From the NCBI RefSeq assembly GCF_000266885.1, contig NC_018020.1, positions 2,790,001 to 2,854,000 on the forward strand: a DNA stretch of 64,000 nucleotides, in the 5' to 3' direction. Every line of letters begins with the position of its first letter. Within the stretch, counting starts at the first letter, position 1. The position numbers and the translations under genes are program-made. Below the pieces are notes generated by a model. It searched no databases, was not told the DNA's origin, and saw only the letters and a program-made list of their open reading frames with translations. This DNA is from Turneriella parva DSM 21527. Lineage in GTDB: Bacteria > Spirochaetota > Leptospiria > Turneriellales > Turneriellaceae. Below, in pieces: positions 8,577-18,252 of the stretch.

Positions 8577-10376
8577 ATGACAGTGGAAAAGCTCATCAAT
8601 TTGGGTAAGCAGCAACTGAACGCAGCGCTGCTCGCCGTTCTGTTGCTCTTCTACGTCGCCTCGGGGTTCAGCGGCAAATCATTCGCATACCTGATGCTGC
8701 TTTTTCTCGCGGCGCTGCTCTATGTCGGTTGTGGGGTGCTGCTCTACACGACGTTTAAAGGCGCAGATAAGAAAAACGGTCATTTCAGACTTCTGCAGCT
8801 TGCCTACTGGCTCATGCTCGCAGCCGTGTTCTTCTATACCGCGCAGGCAGATGCAGTTTGGCAGAAGGTCGCGGGCGAATCGGTTCAGACTTTTTATGAG
8901 AGACTCAGGCAGATATTGCAGATTCTTTATTTTACAGGCTTTGCCACCGCGATCGTAACCCTGTTGCTTTCAATGGCAGTGAAGACCGAAGCCCGGGGCG
9001 CGACGCAGGCACTCGTCACGGGCGGCGGTCTTCTGGTGTTGCTGGTCGCGCTCAATTACTGGGCGCACATTCGGCCGGCTTCGGTCGACATGACGCTGAT
9101 GCGCCGCTTTTCGCTTTCAGCCGACAGCCGCGAGCTCTTGCGCGGCATCGACGGCGAGATTAAGGTTACCGCGTTCTATCCATTTTTTAGCGAGATGTAC
9201 CGAGATGTCGAGCTGATGCTGCGCGACGCTGCGGCAGCGAATGCAAAAATTTCTTATACGTTTATCGATCCGCTGCGGGAAAAAAATCTGGCTGATGAGA
9301 AGAAGGTCGATCGCATTGGCACCATTCTTCTCGAAGCCGCCGAAACCGAAGCGGGCAAGGGGCCGCGCTCGACGCGCTTTGAGATTCTCGACGAAGACGC
9401 GATCAAGCGTTTTGAGCGTGAGCTCGTCAGCAATATTCTACAGATCAGCGGCAAGCGCAAGAACATCTATTACAGCCAGGGCCATGAAGAAAAATCGGTT
9501 TCAGGTCCTTTTGCCGACGATACCATCGCGATACTCGATGAAAATCTGCGCGCGCTGCGCCACCACGTGAAACAGCTGACTCCTCAAGAAGGGTTTCCCG
9601 GCAAGATGCCTGAGGCCGACGCTGTTCTGATTATCGGGCCGCGCCGTGATTTCACGCTGGCAGAGAAAACGCAGCTCAAGAAATATTTTGATGCCGGTGG
9701 CAAGATTCTGGTTGCAGTCGACCCTGAATCGGCGGCAGACTTCAGCTTCTTGCTCGGCCCTTTGAAGGTGAAACTTGCGAAAGAGCGCCTGCACAGCGAC
9801 TATGCTCTGCCCCCCGGTAAGACCACGCTGCAGTCGGCGAACTATTCTGAGCACGCGATCACAGCGCCTTTTGTCAAGCGGCCTGAAGAACGCAAACTGA
9901 CGGTTTTTCCCGGTGCAGGGTATTTTGAAACCGGCAGCGAAACGAATGCCGACTATGACATCAATTATTTTGTGCTCAGCCATTTCACGAGCTGGGTTGA
10001 TACGATCAGAAACGGTATGCGCGACGACAAGAAAGAACCGCTCGCTTCTTTTAAGATCGGTCTGGCGGCGAAGGCGAAAAATAATTCGGGGCGGCTTATT
10101 TTTCTGACAGATTCTGATTTTATGGTGAACCGCTACATCGACATGCAGCAGAACAAAGAGTTAGCCCTGCGCACGATCGCCTGGCTCGCCGAAGACGAAA
10201 AGCTGACGGGCATTGTTGCCGGCAAATATGACGACGAAAAAGTGAAACTCACCGGCGCGAAAGACACGGTCATTTTTCACTTGTTTTTGTATATCTACCC
10301 TGGGCTCATTCTTCTGGTGGGCTACATTGTGGTGCGCAACAAAAAACGGCGCCTGACCGAAAACCGGGAAGCATAA
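8577..10376 (+). CDS. GldG-like ABC transporter auxiliary protein
   Basis: The 599-residue membrane protein has four to five N-terminal membrane segments (up to about residue 165), a large periplasmic part, and a C-terminal anchor (about 570-590) followed by a basic KKRR tail. The periplasmic part has the features of the ABC-auxiliary/GldG domain: RRFSLSADSRELLRGIDGEI (start of the domain), TAFYPFF, YYSQGHEEKS, DAVLIIGPRRDFTLAEKTQL and GGKILVAVDPE. It starts 1 nt after the GldF-like permease stop, so the two are translationally linked. Its mechanistic role is not established even in better studied relatives. Confidence 0.82.
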   Translation: MTVEKLINLGKQQLNAALLAVLLLFYVASGFSGKSFAYLMLLFLAALLYVGCGVLLYTTFKGADKKNGHFRLLQLAYWLMLAAVFFYTAQADAVWQKVAGESVQTFYERLRQILQILYFTGFATAIVTLLLSMAVKTEARGATQALVTGGGLLVLLVALNYWAHIRPASVDMTLMRRFSLSADSRELLRGIDGEIKVTAFYPFFSEMYRDVELMLRDAAAANAKISYTFIDPLREKNLADEKKVDRIGTILLEAAETEAGKGPRSTRFEILDEDAIKRFERELVSNILQISGKRKNIYYSQGHEEKSVSGPFADDTIAILDENLRALRHHVKQLTPQEGFPGKMPEADAVLIIGPRRDFTLAEKTQLKKYFDAGGKILVAVDPESAADFSFLLGPLKVKLAKERLHSDYALPPGKTTLQSANYSEHAITAPFVKRPEERKLTVFPGAGYFETGSETNADYDINYFVLSHFTSWVDTIRNGMRDDKKEPLASFKIGLAAKAKNNSGRLIFLTDSDFMVNRYIDMQQNKELALRTIAWLAEDEKLTGIVAGKYDDEKVKLTGAKDTVIFHLFLYIYPGLILLVGYIVVRNKKRRLTENREA

Positions 10377-10382
10377 GCGCAA

Positions 10383-11180
10383 ATGCAGCTTGCTCAAAAA
10401 ACAGTCTGGATCACGGGAGCAAGTTCAGGAATCGGCAAAGCCCTCGTCGCCGAGGCGGCCAGGCACGGCGCCAATGTTGTACTTTCAGCACGCGACAAAG
10501 CGGCGCTTGTGCAGGTTGTGAAGGATTCAGGCCTCACACCAGCCAATTCGCTGATTCTGCCGCTCGACCTGAGCCGGTACAAAAAATTCGACGCTGAAGT
10601 TAAAACAGTATTAAAAAAGTTCTCCAAAATCGATTTTCTCATCAATAATGGCGGCATTAGCCAACGATCGCTTGCCGCCGAGACCCAGATTCAGGTCTAT
10701 GAAGAAATCATGGCGGTGAACTACTTCGGTAATATCTCGCTCACTCTTGCCGTGTTGCCGTCGATGCGTAGCCGCAGGTCGGGCTCAATCGCCACCATTT
10801 CAAGCGTTGCCGGCAAGTTTGGCACACCGTATCGTTCTGGGTATTCGGCGAGCAAATTCGCTTTGAGTGGCTTTTATGAGGCATTGCGCGCAGAAAACTT
10901 CAAAGAGAATATTCAGGTGAGCATTGTCTACCCTGGTTTTGTCAAAACGAATGTGTCGCTGAATGCGCGCACCGGCTCGGGCAAGAAGCAGGGCACCATG
11001 GATACGGGGCAATCTGTGGGCATCAGTGCTGAAGAGTGCGCGCAGCGGGCGCTCGCGGGTATCGTCAGAGGCAAGAATGAGATTTACATTGCCGGCCCCA
11101 AAGAACGCTTCGCCGTGTTGCTCCATCGGTTTTTTCCCGGTTTGTTCGCGCGGGTAATCCGCAAGGCGAAGGTTACCTGA
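10383..11180 (+). CDS. Short-chain dehydrogenase/reductase (SDR)
   Basis: A 265-residue classical SDR: the N-terminal NAD(P)-binding GASSGIGKA (about 11-19), NNGG after beta-4, catalytic Ser in ISSVAGK, and catalytic YSASK near 157-161. The protein resembles the DHRS7/YqjQ-like subgroup, with a C-terminal stretch (AGPKERFAVLLHRFFPGLF) that could associate with a membrane. The substrate cannot be inferred. It lies 6 nt after the GldG-like gene, and its TGA overlaps the ATG of the thioredoxin-like lipoprotein by 1 nt. Confidence 0.88.
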   Translation: MQLAQKTVWITGASSGIGKALVAEAARHGANVVLSARDKAALVQVVKDSGLTPANSLILPLDLSRYKKFDAEVKTVLKKFSKIDFLINNGGISQRSLAAETQIQVYEEIMAVNYFGNISLTLAVLPSMRSRRSGSIATISSVAGKFGTPYRSGYSASKFALSGFYEALRAENFKENIQVSIVYPGFVKTNVSLNARTGSGKKQGTMDTGQSVGISAEECAQRALAGIVRGKNEIYIAGPKERFAVLLHRFFPGLFARVIRKAKVT

Positions 11181-11725
11181 TGCGATCTTTCTTTGCAGCG
11201 CTCGTATTATGCTCGCTGCTCTCGGCCTGCAAAGCCAAAGAAACTTTTGTCGATGAACAGCAGGCTTTTAAAGCCCTCGCCGGCGATGGCTCATTTAGTC
11301 TCGCGTCTGTGGCACCTGAAGTGCAGACCGTGGTATTCAATTTCTACGCCCCCGATTGTCCGCCGTGCGAGAAAGAAGTGCCGGCGCTCAAAGCGTTCGC
11401 GCAGAAATACGCGGCCGCCAGAAATCTTCGCTTCGTCGCCGTGGGTTCGTCGCTGCGCGCTGTGGCACAAGACAAAGAACCTGCACAGGGCGCAGTGACG
11501 CTGAACGAAATTGTGTCAGAGCTGAATGCGTTTAGCCGAAAGTTTAACCTGGGATATCCTCAATATATTGCAGAGGCGGCGCAGCTGAAGAGCTGGCGTG
11601 TGACAGGTTTTCCCGAGACGTTTGTTTTTCAGCGCGTGGCGGGCCGGTGGCAGCTTGACCGTAAGTACATCAGCGAAATTACTTTTGATCAGCTCGAGCA
11701 GGTAACGGGTGGAATCAGGCATTAA
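11180..11725 (+). CDS. Thioredoxin-fold lipoprotein (TlpA/ResA-like)
   Basis: A 181-residue protein with a lipoprotein signal peptide (LCSLLSAC, lipidated Cys about 17) and a thioredoxin fold. The redox motif is CPPC inside NFYAPDCPPCEKEVPALKAF, and the cis-Pro is in VTGFPETFVF. It is therefore probably a periplasm-facing thiol-disulfide reductase. The TRX core is interrupted by a segment typical of the TlpA/ResA group. It overlaps the upstream SDR by 1 nt; its last 17 nt overlap the GTG-initiated KUP transporter. Confidence 0.87.
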   Translation: MRSFFAALVLCSLLSACKAKETFVDEQQAFKALAGDGSFSLASVAPEVQTVVFNFYAPDCPPCEKEVPALKAFAQKYAAARNLRFVAVGSSLRAVAQDKEPAQGAVTLNEIVSELNAFSRKFNLGYPQYIAEAAQLKSWRVTGFPETFVFQRVAGRWQLDRKYISEITFDQLEQVTGGIRH

Positions 11726-13691
11726 ACACCACAAGGTCACTGCCGCGGGGCTTTTGGTCTCGCTTGGCATCATTTATGGCGACATCGGCACATCGCCACT
11801 CTATGTTCTTTCGGCGATATTCAGTGGCCGCAAAGTATCTGAAGAACTCGTACTCGGCTCTCTTTCATGCGTATTCTGGACTCTGACCCTGCTCACGACG
11901 ATCAAATACGTCATCGTCACACTGCGCGCCGACAACAAAGGTGAGGGCGGCATCTTCTCGCTCTTCACTCTCGTGCGCCGCCGTGGCAGGTGGCTGCTGA
12001 TACCGGCGGTGATTGGCGGTTGCGCGCTGCTCGCCGATGGCATGATTACACCGCCGATTTCGGTGTCGTCGGCGATCGAAGGTCTTGATTACCTAATACC
12101 GGGTATACCGACCGTCAAAATTGTTCTGGTGATTCTCACGCTGCTCTTTTTCGTGCAGCAGTTCGGCACCAATGTTGTCGGGCGTTTTTTCGGGCCGATC
12201 ATGCTAGTGTGGTTTGGCATGCTCGCGGTATTGGGTCTATGGCATTTGTCGCGCAACCCGCATGTACTGGTGGCGATGAACCCTTACCATGCATGGCACC
12301 TGCTCGTGAACTATCCTCAGGGTTTTTTTATTCTGGGTGCCGTTTTTCTCTGCACCACCGGCGCCGAAGCGCTTTACACCGACCTTGGGCATTGTGGTCG
12401 GCAAAATATTCGCGTGAGCTGGGCGTTTGTGAAAATCGCGTTGCTCTTGAACTATTTCGGCCAGGGCTCTCTGTTGCTCGACCTCGCCGGGCAAACACTG
12501 ACCGCGGACGGCAAAACCTGGCTCGGTCTCACGCCGTTCTATTCGATGATGCCGCACTGGTTTTTGCCGATCGGCATCGGTATCGCGACGATCGCGGCAA
12601 TCATTGCGTCTCAGGCGATTATCAGCGGTGCGTTTACGCTGATCGCTGAAGCGATTCGCCTCAATCTTTGGCCCAAGGTACGAATTAAGTATCCTTCGAT
12701 ACTCAAGGGGCAGATCTATGTGCCAAGCGCCAACCGTCTGCTCTGGGCCGGGTGCATCAGCGTGACCCTGTTTTTCGGCAAGGCTGCGTACATGGAAGCC
12801 GCATACGGGCTGGCGATCACTCTCGACATGATGATGACGACCCTGTTGCTCACAGTCTTTCTGCTTTCGCGAGGGGTTCGGTGGCCGATTGCCGCGCTTA
12901 CTCTGGCGGGATTTTCCAGTATCGAAGTTTCATTTCTCATCGCGAATCTCGGTAAATTTTCTCACGGGGGCTGGGTGACACTCGTCATGGGCCTGATATT
13001 TTTCGTCGTAATCTGGTCATGGTATTCGGCGCGCAAGATTCGCAATCGTTACGTCGAATTTGTTCGTCTCGAAGAATATTACGACACGCTGCATGACCTG
13101 AGCCACGACTCTTCGATAGGTAAGCATGCGACAAACCTCGTGTACATGACTTCGGCGAACAACAAATATGAAATTGAATGGAAAGTTATCTATTCGCTGC
13201 TCTACAAACAGCCCAAGCGTGCGGATATCTATTGGTTTGTTCACGTCGACGTCACCGACGAACCGTACACACGGTCGTGCACCGTCGACGTGCTGGTACC
13301 GAACGATGTCATTCGCGTCGACTTCAAGCTCGGCTTTCGCGTCGAGCCGCGCATTAACCAGTACTTCAGAAAGGTGGTGACCGAACTCGTGCAAAAGGGT
13401 ATAGTCGACATCACCAGCCGCTACTCTTCGCTGCACGAGAAAAATATCATCGGCGACTTTCGCTTCGTTGTGCTCGACCGGGTGCTGACGCACGACAACG
13501 AGCTGAATTTTTACGAAAAAATCGTCACGTCACTGCACCGCCTGTGGAAAGCCATGTGCCCCGGTGAGGAACGTGCCTTCGGGCTCGACACATCCATCGT
13601 CGAGGTTGAGCGTGTGCCGCTCATTGTCTCAAAACCCCGCGAATTCAGCCTCGATATTCAGCTTTCTTCTGATAAACCCCCGGCGTCATGA
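11709..13691 (+). CDS. kup: KUP-family potassium transporter, copy 1
   Basis: A proton-coupled K+ uptake protein of the Kup/HAK/KT family, 660 residues. It shows the family opening [20 protein letters not shown], then [35 protein letters not shown] and the conserved [18 protein letters not shown]. Twelve membrane segments end near residue 440, followed by a cytoplasmic domain with the family C-terminal pattern. The start is a GTG at 11709 inside the end of the preceding gene; it is the only reasonable start before the first conserved block. A close paralogue follows in tandem 81 nt downstream. Confidence 0.94.
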   Translation: MESGIKHHKVTAAGLLVSLGIIYGDIGTSPLYVLSAIFSGRKVSEELVLGSLSCVFWTLTLLTTIKYVIVTLRADNKGEGGIFSLFTLVRRRGRWLLIPAVIGGCALLADGMITPPISVSSAIEGLDYLIPGIPTVKIVLVILTLLFFVQQFGTNVVGRFFGPIMLVWFGMLAVLGLWHLSRNPHVLVAMNPYHAWHLLVNYPQGFFILGAVFLCTTGAEALYTDLGHCGRQNIRVSWAFVKIALLLNYFGQGSLLLDLAGQTLTADGKTWLGLTPFYSMMPHWFLPIGIGIATIAAIIASQAIISGAFTLIAEAIRLNLWPKVRIKYPSILKGQIYVPSANRLLWAGCISVTLFFGKAAYMEAAYGLAITLDMMMTTLLLTVFLLSRGVRWPIAALTLAGFSSIEVSFLIANLGKFSHGGWVTLVMGLIFFVVIWSWYSARKIRNRYVEFVRLEEYYDTLHDLSHDSSIGKHATNLVYMTSANNKYEIEWKVIYSLLYKQPKRADIYWFVHVDVTDEPYTRSCTVDVLVPNDVIRVDFKLGFRVEPRINQYFRKVVTELVQKGIVDITSRYSSLHEKNIIGDFRFVVLDRVLTHDNELNFYEKIVTSLHRLWKAMCPGEERAFGLDTSIVEVERVPLIVSKPREFSLDIQLSSDKPPAS

Positions 13692-13772
13692 ATTAGACTT
13701 GTAACCGGGTAAATGTTATTCACAGCGAACTGATCGCCGGCGCATGAACTGAAAAACGCAACTCACAAGCTG

Positions 13773-15731
13773 ATGCAAAATTCTGGTTCACACCATCGTA
13801 TCTCTTTCGGGGGCCTGATTGTCGCGCTCGGCATTATCTACGGCGACATTGGAACATCACCGCTCTATGTGTTTTCTGCGATAGCGGGCACCCGGGTGCT
13901 CAGCGAAGAGCTGATTCTGGGCGGGTTATCGTGCATATTCTGGACTCTCACGCTTGTCACCACGCTCAAATACGTGACGGTGACGCTGCGTGCCGATAAC
14001 CACGGCGAGGGTGGCATCTTCTCCCTTTTTACACTCGTGCGCCGGCGCAGCCGCTGGCTGATTGTGCCCGCCGTTGTGGGTGGATGCGCGCTGCTCGCCG
14101 ACGGCATGATCACGCCGCCCATTTCTGTTTCGTCGGCTGTCGAAGGCCTCGAAGCGCTCGTACCCGGCATACCGACGGTCAAGATCGTCGTCGTTATACT
14201 CACCGCATTATTCGTCTTTCAGCAATTTGGTACCAACATTGTGGGCCGATGGTTCGGGCCGATCATGCTTGTGTGGTTTGGTATGATCGCCGTGTTGGGT
14301 CTCGGACAATTGGTCCACAACCCCTGGGTTCTGAAAGCCGCGAACCCATGGTATGCCTACCACCTGCTTGCTGAATATCCGCAAGGTTATTGGATTCTCG
14401 GTGCGGTGTTTCTCTGTACAACCGGTGCCGAGGCGCTCTATACAGACCTCGGGCATTGCGGATTAAAAAATATACGGTCGAGCTGGGCATTTGTCAAGCT
14501 TGCACTGCTGCTGAATTATGCCGGGCAGGCGGCTTTCTTGCTCTCGATCTCGGGGCAGTCACTCGATATCAACGGCCGAACACAGGGAGGCCTAACTCCT
14601 TTTTATTCACTGATGCCGTCATGGTTTCTGCCTGTGGGTATTCTCGTCGCCACGATTGCAACCGTGATAGCTTCGCAGGCGATCATCAGCGGCGCATTTA
14701 CACTGATCGCCGAGGCGATTCGGCTGAACCTATGGCCAAAAGTTCGTATCAAATATCCTTCGAATCTGAAAGGCCAGATCTATGTGCCGAGCGCCAACCG
14801 GCTGCTCTGGTTTGGTTGTATTGCCGTAACGCTCTGGTTTGGCCGCGCCGCAAACATGGAAGCCGCTTACGGCATGGCCATCACGTTCGACATGATGATG
14901 ACAACCATTCTGCTGACTGTTTTTCTGGCCGTGCGCGCAAAAACGTTTCTGGTGCCCATGACCGCCTTTTTCGGATTTATCAGCGTGGAGATCGCATTTC
15001 TGATCGCGAATCTCGAAAAGTTTTCACATGGGGGTTGGGTAACTCTGGTCATCGGCTCGGCAATCTTTTTCATCATGTGGTCTTGGTACGCCGCACGCAA
15101 GATCAGAAACCGCCTGGTCGAGTTTGTGCCCTTATCTGATTACTTTGATATTCTGCACGAACTCAGCTACGATACCTCGGTGCCGAAATACGCGACGAAT
15201 CTTGTTTATCTCACTTCGGCGAATAATCCGACAGAAATCGAATGGAAGGTCATCTACTCGCTGTTTTTTAAACAGCCCAAACGTGCCGATGTCTATTGGT
15301 TCGTGCACGTCGACGTGACCGATGAACCCTATACGATGGCATACAAGGTCGACGTGCTCGTGCCGAACGACGTCATTCGTATTGAATTCAAACTCGGCTT
15401 TCGAGTCGAGCCGCGCATCAACCAGTTCTTTCGCAAAGCCGTCTCTGCGCTGGTCGAAGAGGGTATAGTCGATATCACGAGCCGCTACGCATCGCTTAAC
15501 CAAAAGAATATTCTTGGTGATTTCAGATTTATTATCTTCGACCGCGTGCTAAGCCATGATAACCAGCTCAACGTGTACGAACGTGTTGTGACGACTTTCT
15601 ATAAAATGCTTAAACTGCTGTGTCCAACAGAAGAAAAGGCCTTCGGGCTCGATACATCGATAGTTGAGATAGAAAGAGTGCCCCTGATTGTGTCGAAGCC
15701 GCGCGAATTTCAATTGGAGAGACTGACCTGA
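13773..15731 (+). CDS. kup: KUP-family potassium transporter, copy 2
   Basis: The second of two adjacent KUP transporters, 652 residues, with the same blocks ([56 protein letters not shown]) and a cytoplasmic C-terminal domain. The two proteins are alike over their whole length, with most positions identical by eye, so this is a tandem duplication. Differences are greatest at the N-terminus, in TM5-TM7 loops and around TM11. The last codon overlaps the ATG of the carboxyltransferase gene by 1 nt. Confidence 0.94.
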   Translation: MQNSGSHHRISFGGLIVALGIIYGDIGTSPLYVFSAIAGTRVLSEELILGGLSCIFWTLTLVTTLKYVTVTLRADNHGEGGIFSLFTLVRRRSRWLIVPAVVGGCALLADGMITPPISVSSAVEGLEALVPGIPTVKIVVVILTALFVFQQFGTNIVGRWFGPIMLVWFGMIAVLGLGQLVHNPWVLKAANPWYAYHLLAEYPQGYWILGAVFLCTTGAEALYTDLGHCGLKNIRSSWAFVKLALLLNYAGQAAFLLSISGQSLDINGRTQGGLTPFYSLMPSWFLPVGILVATIATVIASQAIISGAFTLIAEAIRLNLWPKVRIKYPSNLKGQIYVPSANRLLWFGCIAVTLWFGRAANMEAAYGMAITFDMMMTTILLTVFLAVRAKTFLVPMTAFFGFISVEIAFLIANLEKFSHGGWVTLVIGSAIFFIMWSWYAARKIRNRLVEFVPLSDYFDILHELSYDTSVPKYATNLVYLTSANNPTEIEWKVIYSLFFKQPKRADVYWFVHVDVTDEPYTMAYKVDVLVPNDVIRIEFKLGFRVEPRINQFFRKAVSALVEEGIVDITSRYASLNQKNILGDFRFIIFDRVLSHDNQLNVYERVVTTFYKMLKLLCPTEEKAFGLDTSIVEIERVPLIVSKPREFQLERLT

Positions 15732-17398
15732 TGCCAATCATCGACGAAATGAATCTGCCCGCCTTCGAGAGCCGCATTTCTGCCAACAGCGCAGACTTTA
15801 AGGCGAATGCCGAGGCGTATGCAGCGCACCTGAATCTGCATGCGCAGAAGCTTGAGCAGACTTCACCCCAGCGCCGCTCTGCTGCGCTGAAGCGCCATAC
15901 CGAGCGCGGCAAACTTTTTGCCCGGGACAGAATCAAGGGGCTGATCGACGAAGGTTCGCCTTTTCTAGAGTTGGGCGCATTTGCAGGTCTTGATCTCTAC
16001 CCCGGTGAGGACATTCCCGGTGCAGGCGCCGTCGCGGGCCTCGGCTATGTTCACGGCCGGCTCGTTGCAATTCTGGCGAACGACGCAACTGTCAAGGGTG
16101 GCACTTATTATCCGATTACGGTGAAAAAACACCTGCGCCTGCAAGAAATCGCCGAACTCAACCGGTTACCCTGTGTCTACATGGTCGATAGTGGCGGGGC
16201 GTTTTTGCCTAAACAAGACGAGGTTTTTCCCGATCGTGATCATTTCGGCCGCATCTTCTACAACCAGGCGCGCATGTCAGCGGCAGGCATTGCGCAGATT
16301 GCGATTGTCATGGGTTCTTGCACTGCGGGCGGCGCGTACGTACCAGCGATGTGCGATGAAACGATTATTGTCGAAAAGCACGGTACGATTTTTCTTGCAG
16401 GGCCGCCGCTCGTCAAAATGGCCACCGGCGAAGAGGTGACTGCCGAAGACCTGGGCGGCGCGAGATTGCACACCGGCCGATCGGGCGTTGCAGACCACTA
16501 TGCGATCGATGACTTCGACGCTCTGCAAAAAGCCCGCAGCATTATCAGCACGTTGCCACGCCCAGAGACCAACCAGCTTGCCAGAACACGCTCCACCGAA
16601 TTTGCCGAACCTGTGTATTCGCCCGCCGAAATGCAGGGCATAATACCCGCCGAAAGCCGCAAGCCGTTCGACGTGAGAGAAATTATTGCCCGACTTGTCG
16701 ACGGCAGCGAATTTTTGGAGTTCAAAGCCGAATATGGCAAGACGCTGGTCTGTGCCTTCGCCTCTATCGGCGGCTTTCGCGTCGGCATTCTGGCCAATAA
16801 TGGCGTGCTGTTCTCAGAGTCGGCGCTCAAGGGCACGCATTTTATCGAGTTATGCTGCCAGCGGCAAATACCGCTGGTGTTCCTGCAGAATATCACGGGC
16901 TTCATGGTAGGCAAAAAATACGAAGAGGGCGGCATCGCGAAAGACGGCGCGAAGATGGTGAGCGCCGTTTCGAATGCGAACGTGCCAAAGTTTACCGTGA
17001 TCATCGGCGGTTCTTACGGGGCTGGCAATTATGGCATGTGCGGCCGCGCCTATTCACCCGACATGCTATTCATGTGGCCGAATGCCCGCATTTCGGTCAT
17101 GGGGGGTAACGAAGCTGCCGGTGTGCTCGCAATCGTAAGGGAGCAATCCGCGATTGCCGAGGCCAAAAAGAGCGGCAAAGAAACAGACAAGGCGAAGCTT
17201 GAAGCAGAGCTTGCCGAGATCAGAAAGAAGATTTCGGCGCAATTTGAGGCGCAGTCTGGTGCCTACTATTCATCGGCCCGCCTGTGGGATGACGGCGTCA
17301 TTACCCCGGCAGAAACGCGGCAAGTATTGCGCCTGGCGCTCGAAGCAGCTTCGATGAGGCCTCTCAAGAGTTTTGTACAGCCCGTCTACCGCATGTAA
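15731..17398 (+). CDS. Acyl-CoA carboxylase carboxyltransferase subunit (methylcrotonyl-CoA carboxylase beta-like)
   Basis: The 555-residue protein transfers CO2 from carboxybiotin to an acyl-CoA. It has two crotonase-like carboxyltransferase halves: N-terminal [32 protein letters not shown] and [14 protein letters not shown]-terminal [38 protein letters not shown] and [19 protein letters not shown]. The last two blocks point to the methylcrotonyl-/geranyl-CoA carboxylase subgroup rather than AccD or propionyl-CoA carboxylase. An enoyl-CoA hydratase follows in the same direction, which fits leucine breakdown, where methylglutaconyl-CoA hydratase acts next. The biotin carboxylase/biotin carrier subunit is not in the window. 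The ATG overlaps the KUP stop. Confidence 0.9.
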   Translation: MPIIDEMNLPAFESRISANSADFKANAEAYAAHLNLHAQKLEQTSPQRRSAALKRHTERGKLFARDRIKGLIDEGSPFLELGAFAGLDLYPGEDIPGAGAVAGLGYVHGRLVAILANDATVKGGTYYPITVKKHLRLQEIAELNRLPCVYMVDSGGAFLPKQDEVFPDRDHFGRIFYNQARMSAAGIAQIAIVMGSCTAGGAYVPAMCDETIIVEKHGTIFLAGPPLVKMATGEEVTAEDLGGARLHTGRSGVADHYAIDDFDALQKARSIISTLPRPETNQLARTRSTEFAEPVYSPAEMQGIIPAESRKPFDVREIIARLVDGSEFLEFKAEYGKTLVCAFASIGGFRVGILANNGVLFSESALKGTHFIELCCQRQIPLVFLQNITGFMVGKKYEEGGIAKDGAKMVSAVSNANVPKFTVIIGGSYGAGNYGMCGRAYSPDMLFMWPNARISVMGGNEAAGVLAIVREQSAIAEAKKSGKETDKAKLEAELAEIRKKISAQFEAQSGAYYSSARLWDDGVITPAETRQVLRLALEAASMRPLKSFVQPVYRM

Positions 17399-17414
17399 GG
17401 GATAGATCCTCATT

Positions 17415-18164
17415 ATGATTGAAAAGAAACTTGAAGGCCAAATCTGGCATGTGACGCTGAACCGACCCGAAAAACACAATGCGTTTGACGCCGCGATGAT
17501 TGCATCGCTCGGCGAGGCGCTGCAATCGATACCAGCAGAGGCGCGGCTGGTGCTCATCACCGGCAACGGCAAGTCTTTCTGCGCGGGGGCTGACATCAAC
17601 TACATGCGCGCGCAGGCAGGCTATTCAGAAGAGCAGAACCGCGACGATGCGAAGAAGCTCTCGGCCATGTTTGAATTCATCTACGAACTGCCGGTGCCGA
17701 CGGTAACCTACGCGCAGGGTAACATTTTTGGCGGCGGGCTTGGCATTCTCGCTGCCTGCGACATCGCCATCGCGTCAGATAATGCGAGGTTCTGTTTTTC
17801 AGAGGTGAAGATGGGCATAATACCCGCTGTGATTTCACCTTATATTCTGCGCAAGACGACGAATGCGTTTGCCAAAAGGTATTTTCTTTCTGCCGAAGTA
17901 TTCGACGCGCAGGTGGCGCTGCGCAGTGGTCTGATTGCAGAAATTGTGAGCGAAAGCAATGCGAATGAGACTGTCGACCGGCTGTGCCAGAGCCTTATGT
18001 CAGCCGGCCAACAGGCGCAGCGCAGCGCCAAGCGGCTGATGCACGCATACGAAAATTTTGAACCCATGAGCCGCGATCAGCTGATACACGAACTCGCCAA
18101 GCTGCGGTCAACCGAAGACGCGCAAACGCGCATGAAGACGTTTCTAGAAAAGTCTAAAAAATAG
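17415..18164 (+). CDS. Enoyl-CoA hydratase/isomerase family protein
   Basis: A 249-residue crotonase-fold protein: oxyanion-hole segments GNGKSFCAGADINYM (about 54-68) and QGNIFGGGLGILAACDI, and the second catalytic region SEVKMGIIPAVISPYI. The Glu of SEVKMGI is present; Gly-rich GGGLG replaces the first catalytic Glu region, as in several subgroups, so the exact reaction is open. Given the carboxyltransferase 16 nt upstream, methylglutaconyl-CoA hydratase is a fair guess. The gene ends at a palindromic repeat region and converges with cysK. Confidence 0.86.
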   Translation: MIEKKLEGQIWHVTLNRPEKHNAFDAAMIASLGEALQSIPAEARLVLITGNGKSFCAGADINYMRAQAGYSEEQNRDDAKKLSAMFEFIYELPVPTVTYAQGNIFGGGLGILAACDIAIASDNARFCFSEVKMGIIPAVISPYILRKTTNAFAKRYFLSAEVFDAQVALRSGLIAEIVSESNANETVDRLCQSLMSAGQQAQRSAKRLMHAYENFEPMSRDQLIHELAKLRSTEDAQTRMKTFLEKSKK

Positions 18165-18176
18165 GATGGCTTCACC

Positions 18177-18243
18177 CTTCGACAGGCTCTGCAGGCAGAG
18201 ACTGCGTCGCAGGGTGACAATTGTCATGCTGAGCTCGTCGAAG
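18177..18243. repeat. Inverted-repeat element between convergent genes (possible bidirectional terminator)
   Basis: The gap between the hydratase and cysK holds an imperfect palindrome. The left arm CTTCGACAGGCTC (18177-18189) pairs with the right arm GAGCTCGTCGAAG (18231-18243) at 11 of 13 positions, and TGACAATTGTCA inside it is itself a palindrome. The layout (CTTCGACAGGCTC ... GTCATGCTGAGCTCGTCGAAG) resembles a repeat I remember seeing scattered in intergenic regions of unrelated bacteria; this is from memory, not from a search. Its position fits transcription termination of both genes. Confidence 0.6.
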
Positions 18244-18252
18244 CATGGCGAA

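Noticed and set aside
16498-17004. A 168-codon minus-strand frame in the carboxyltransferase gene.
   Set aside because: Antisense shadow caused by high G+C third positions; the plus-strand protein is clear.
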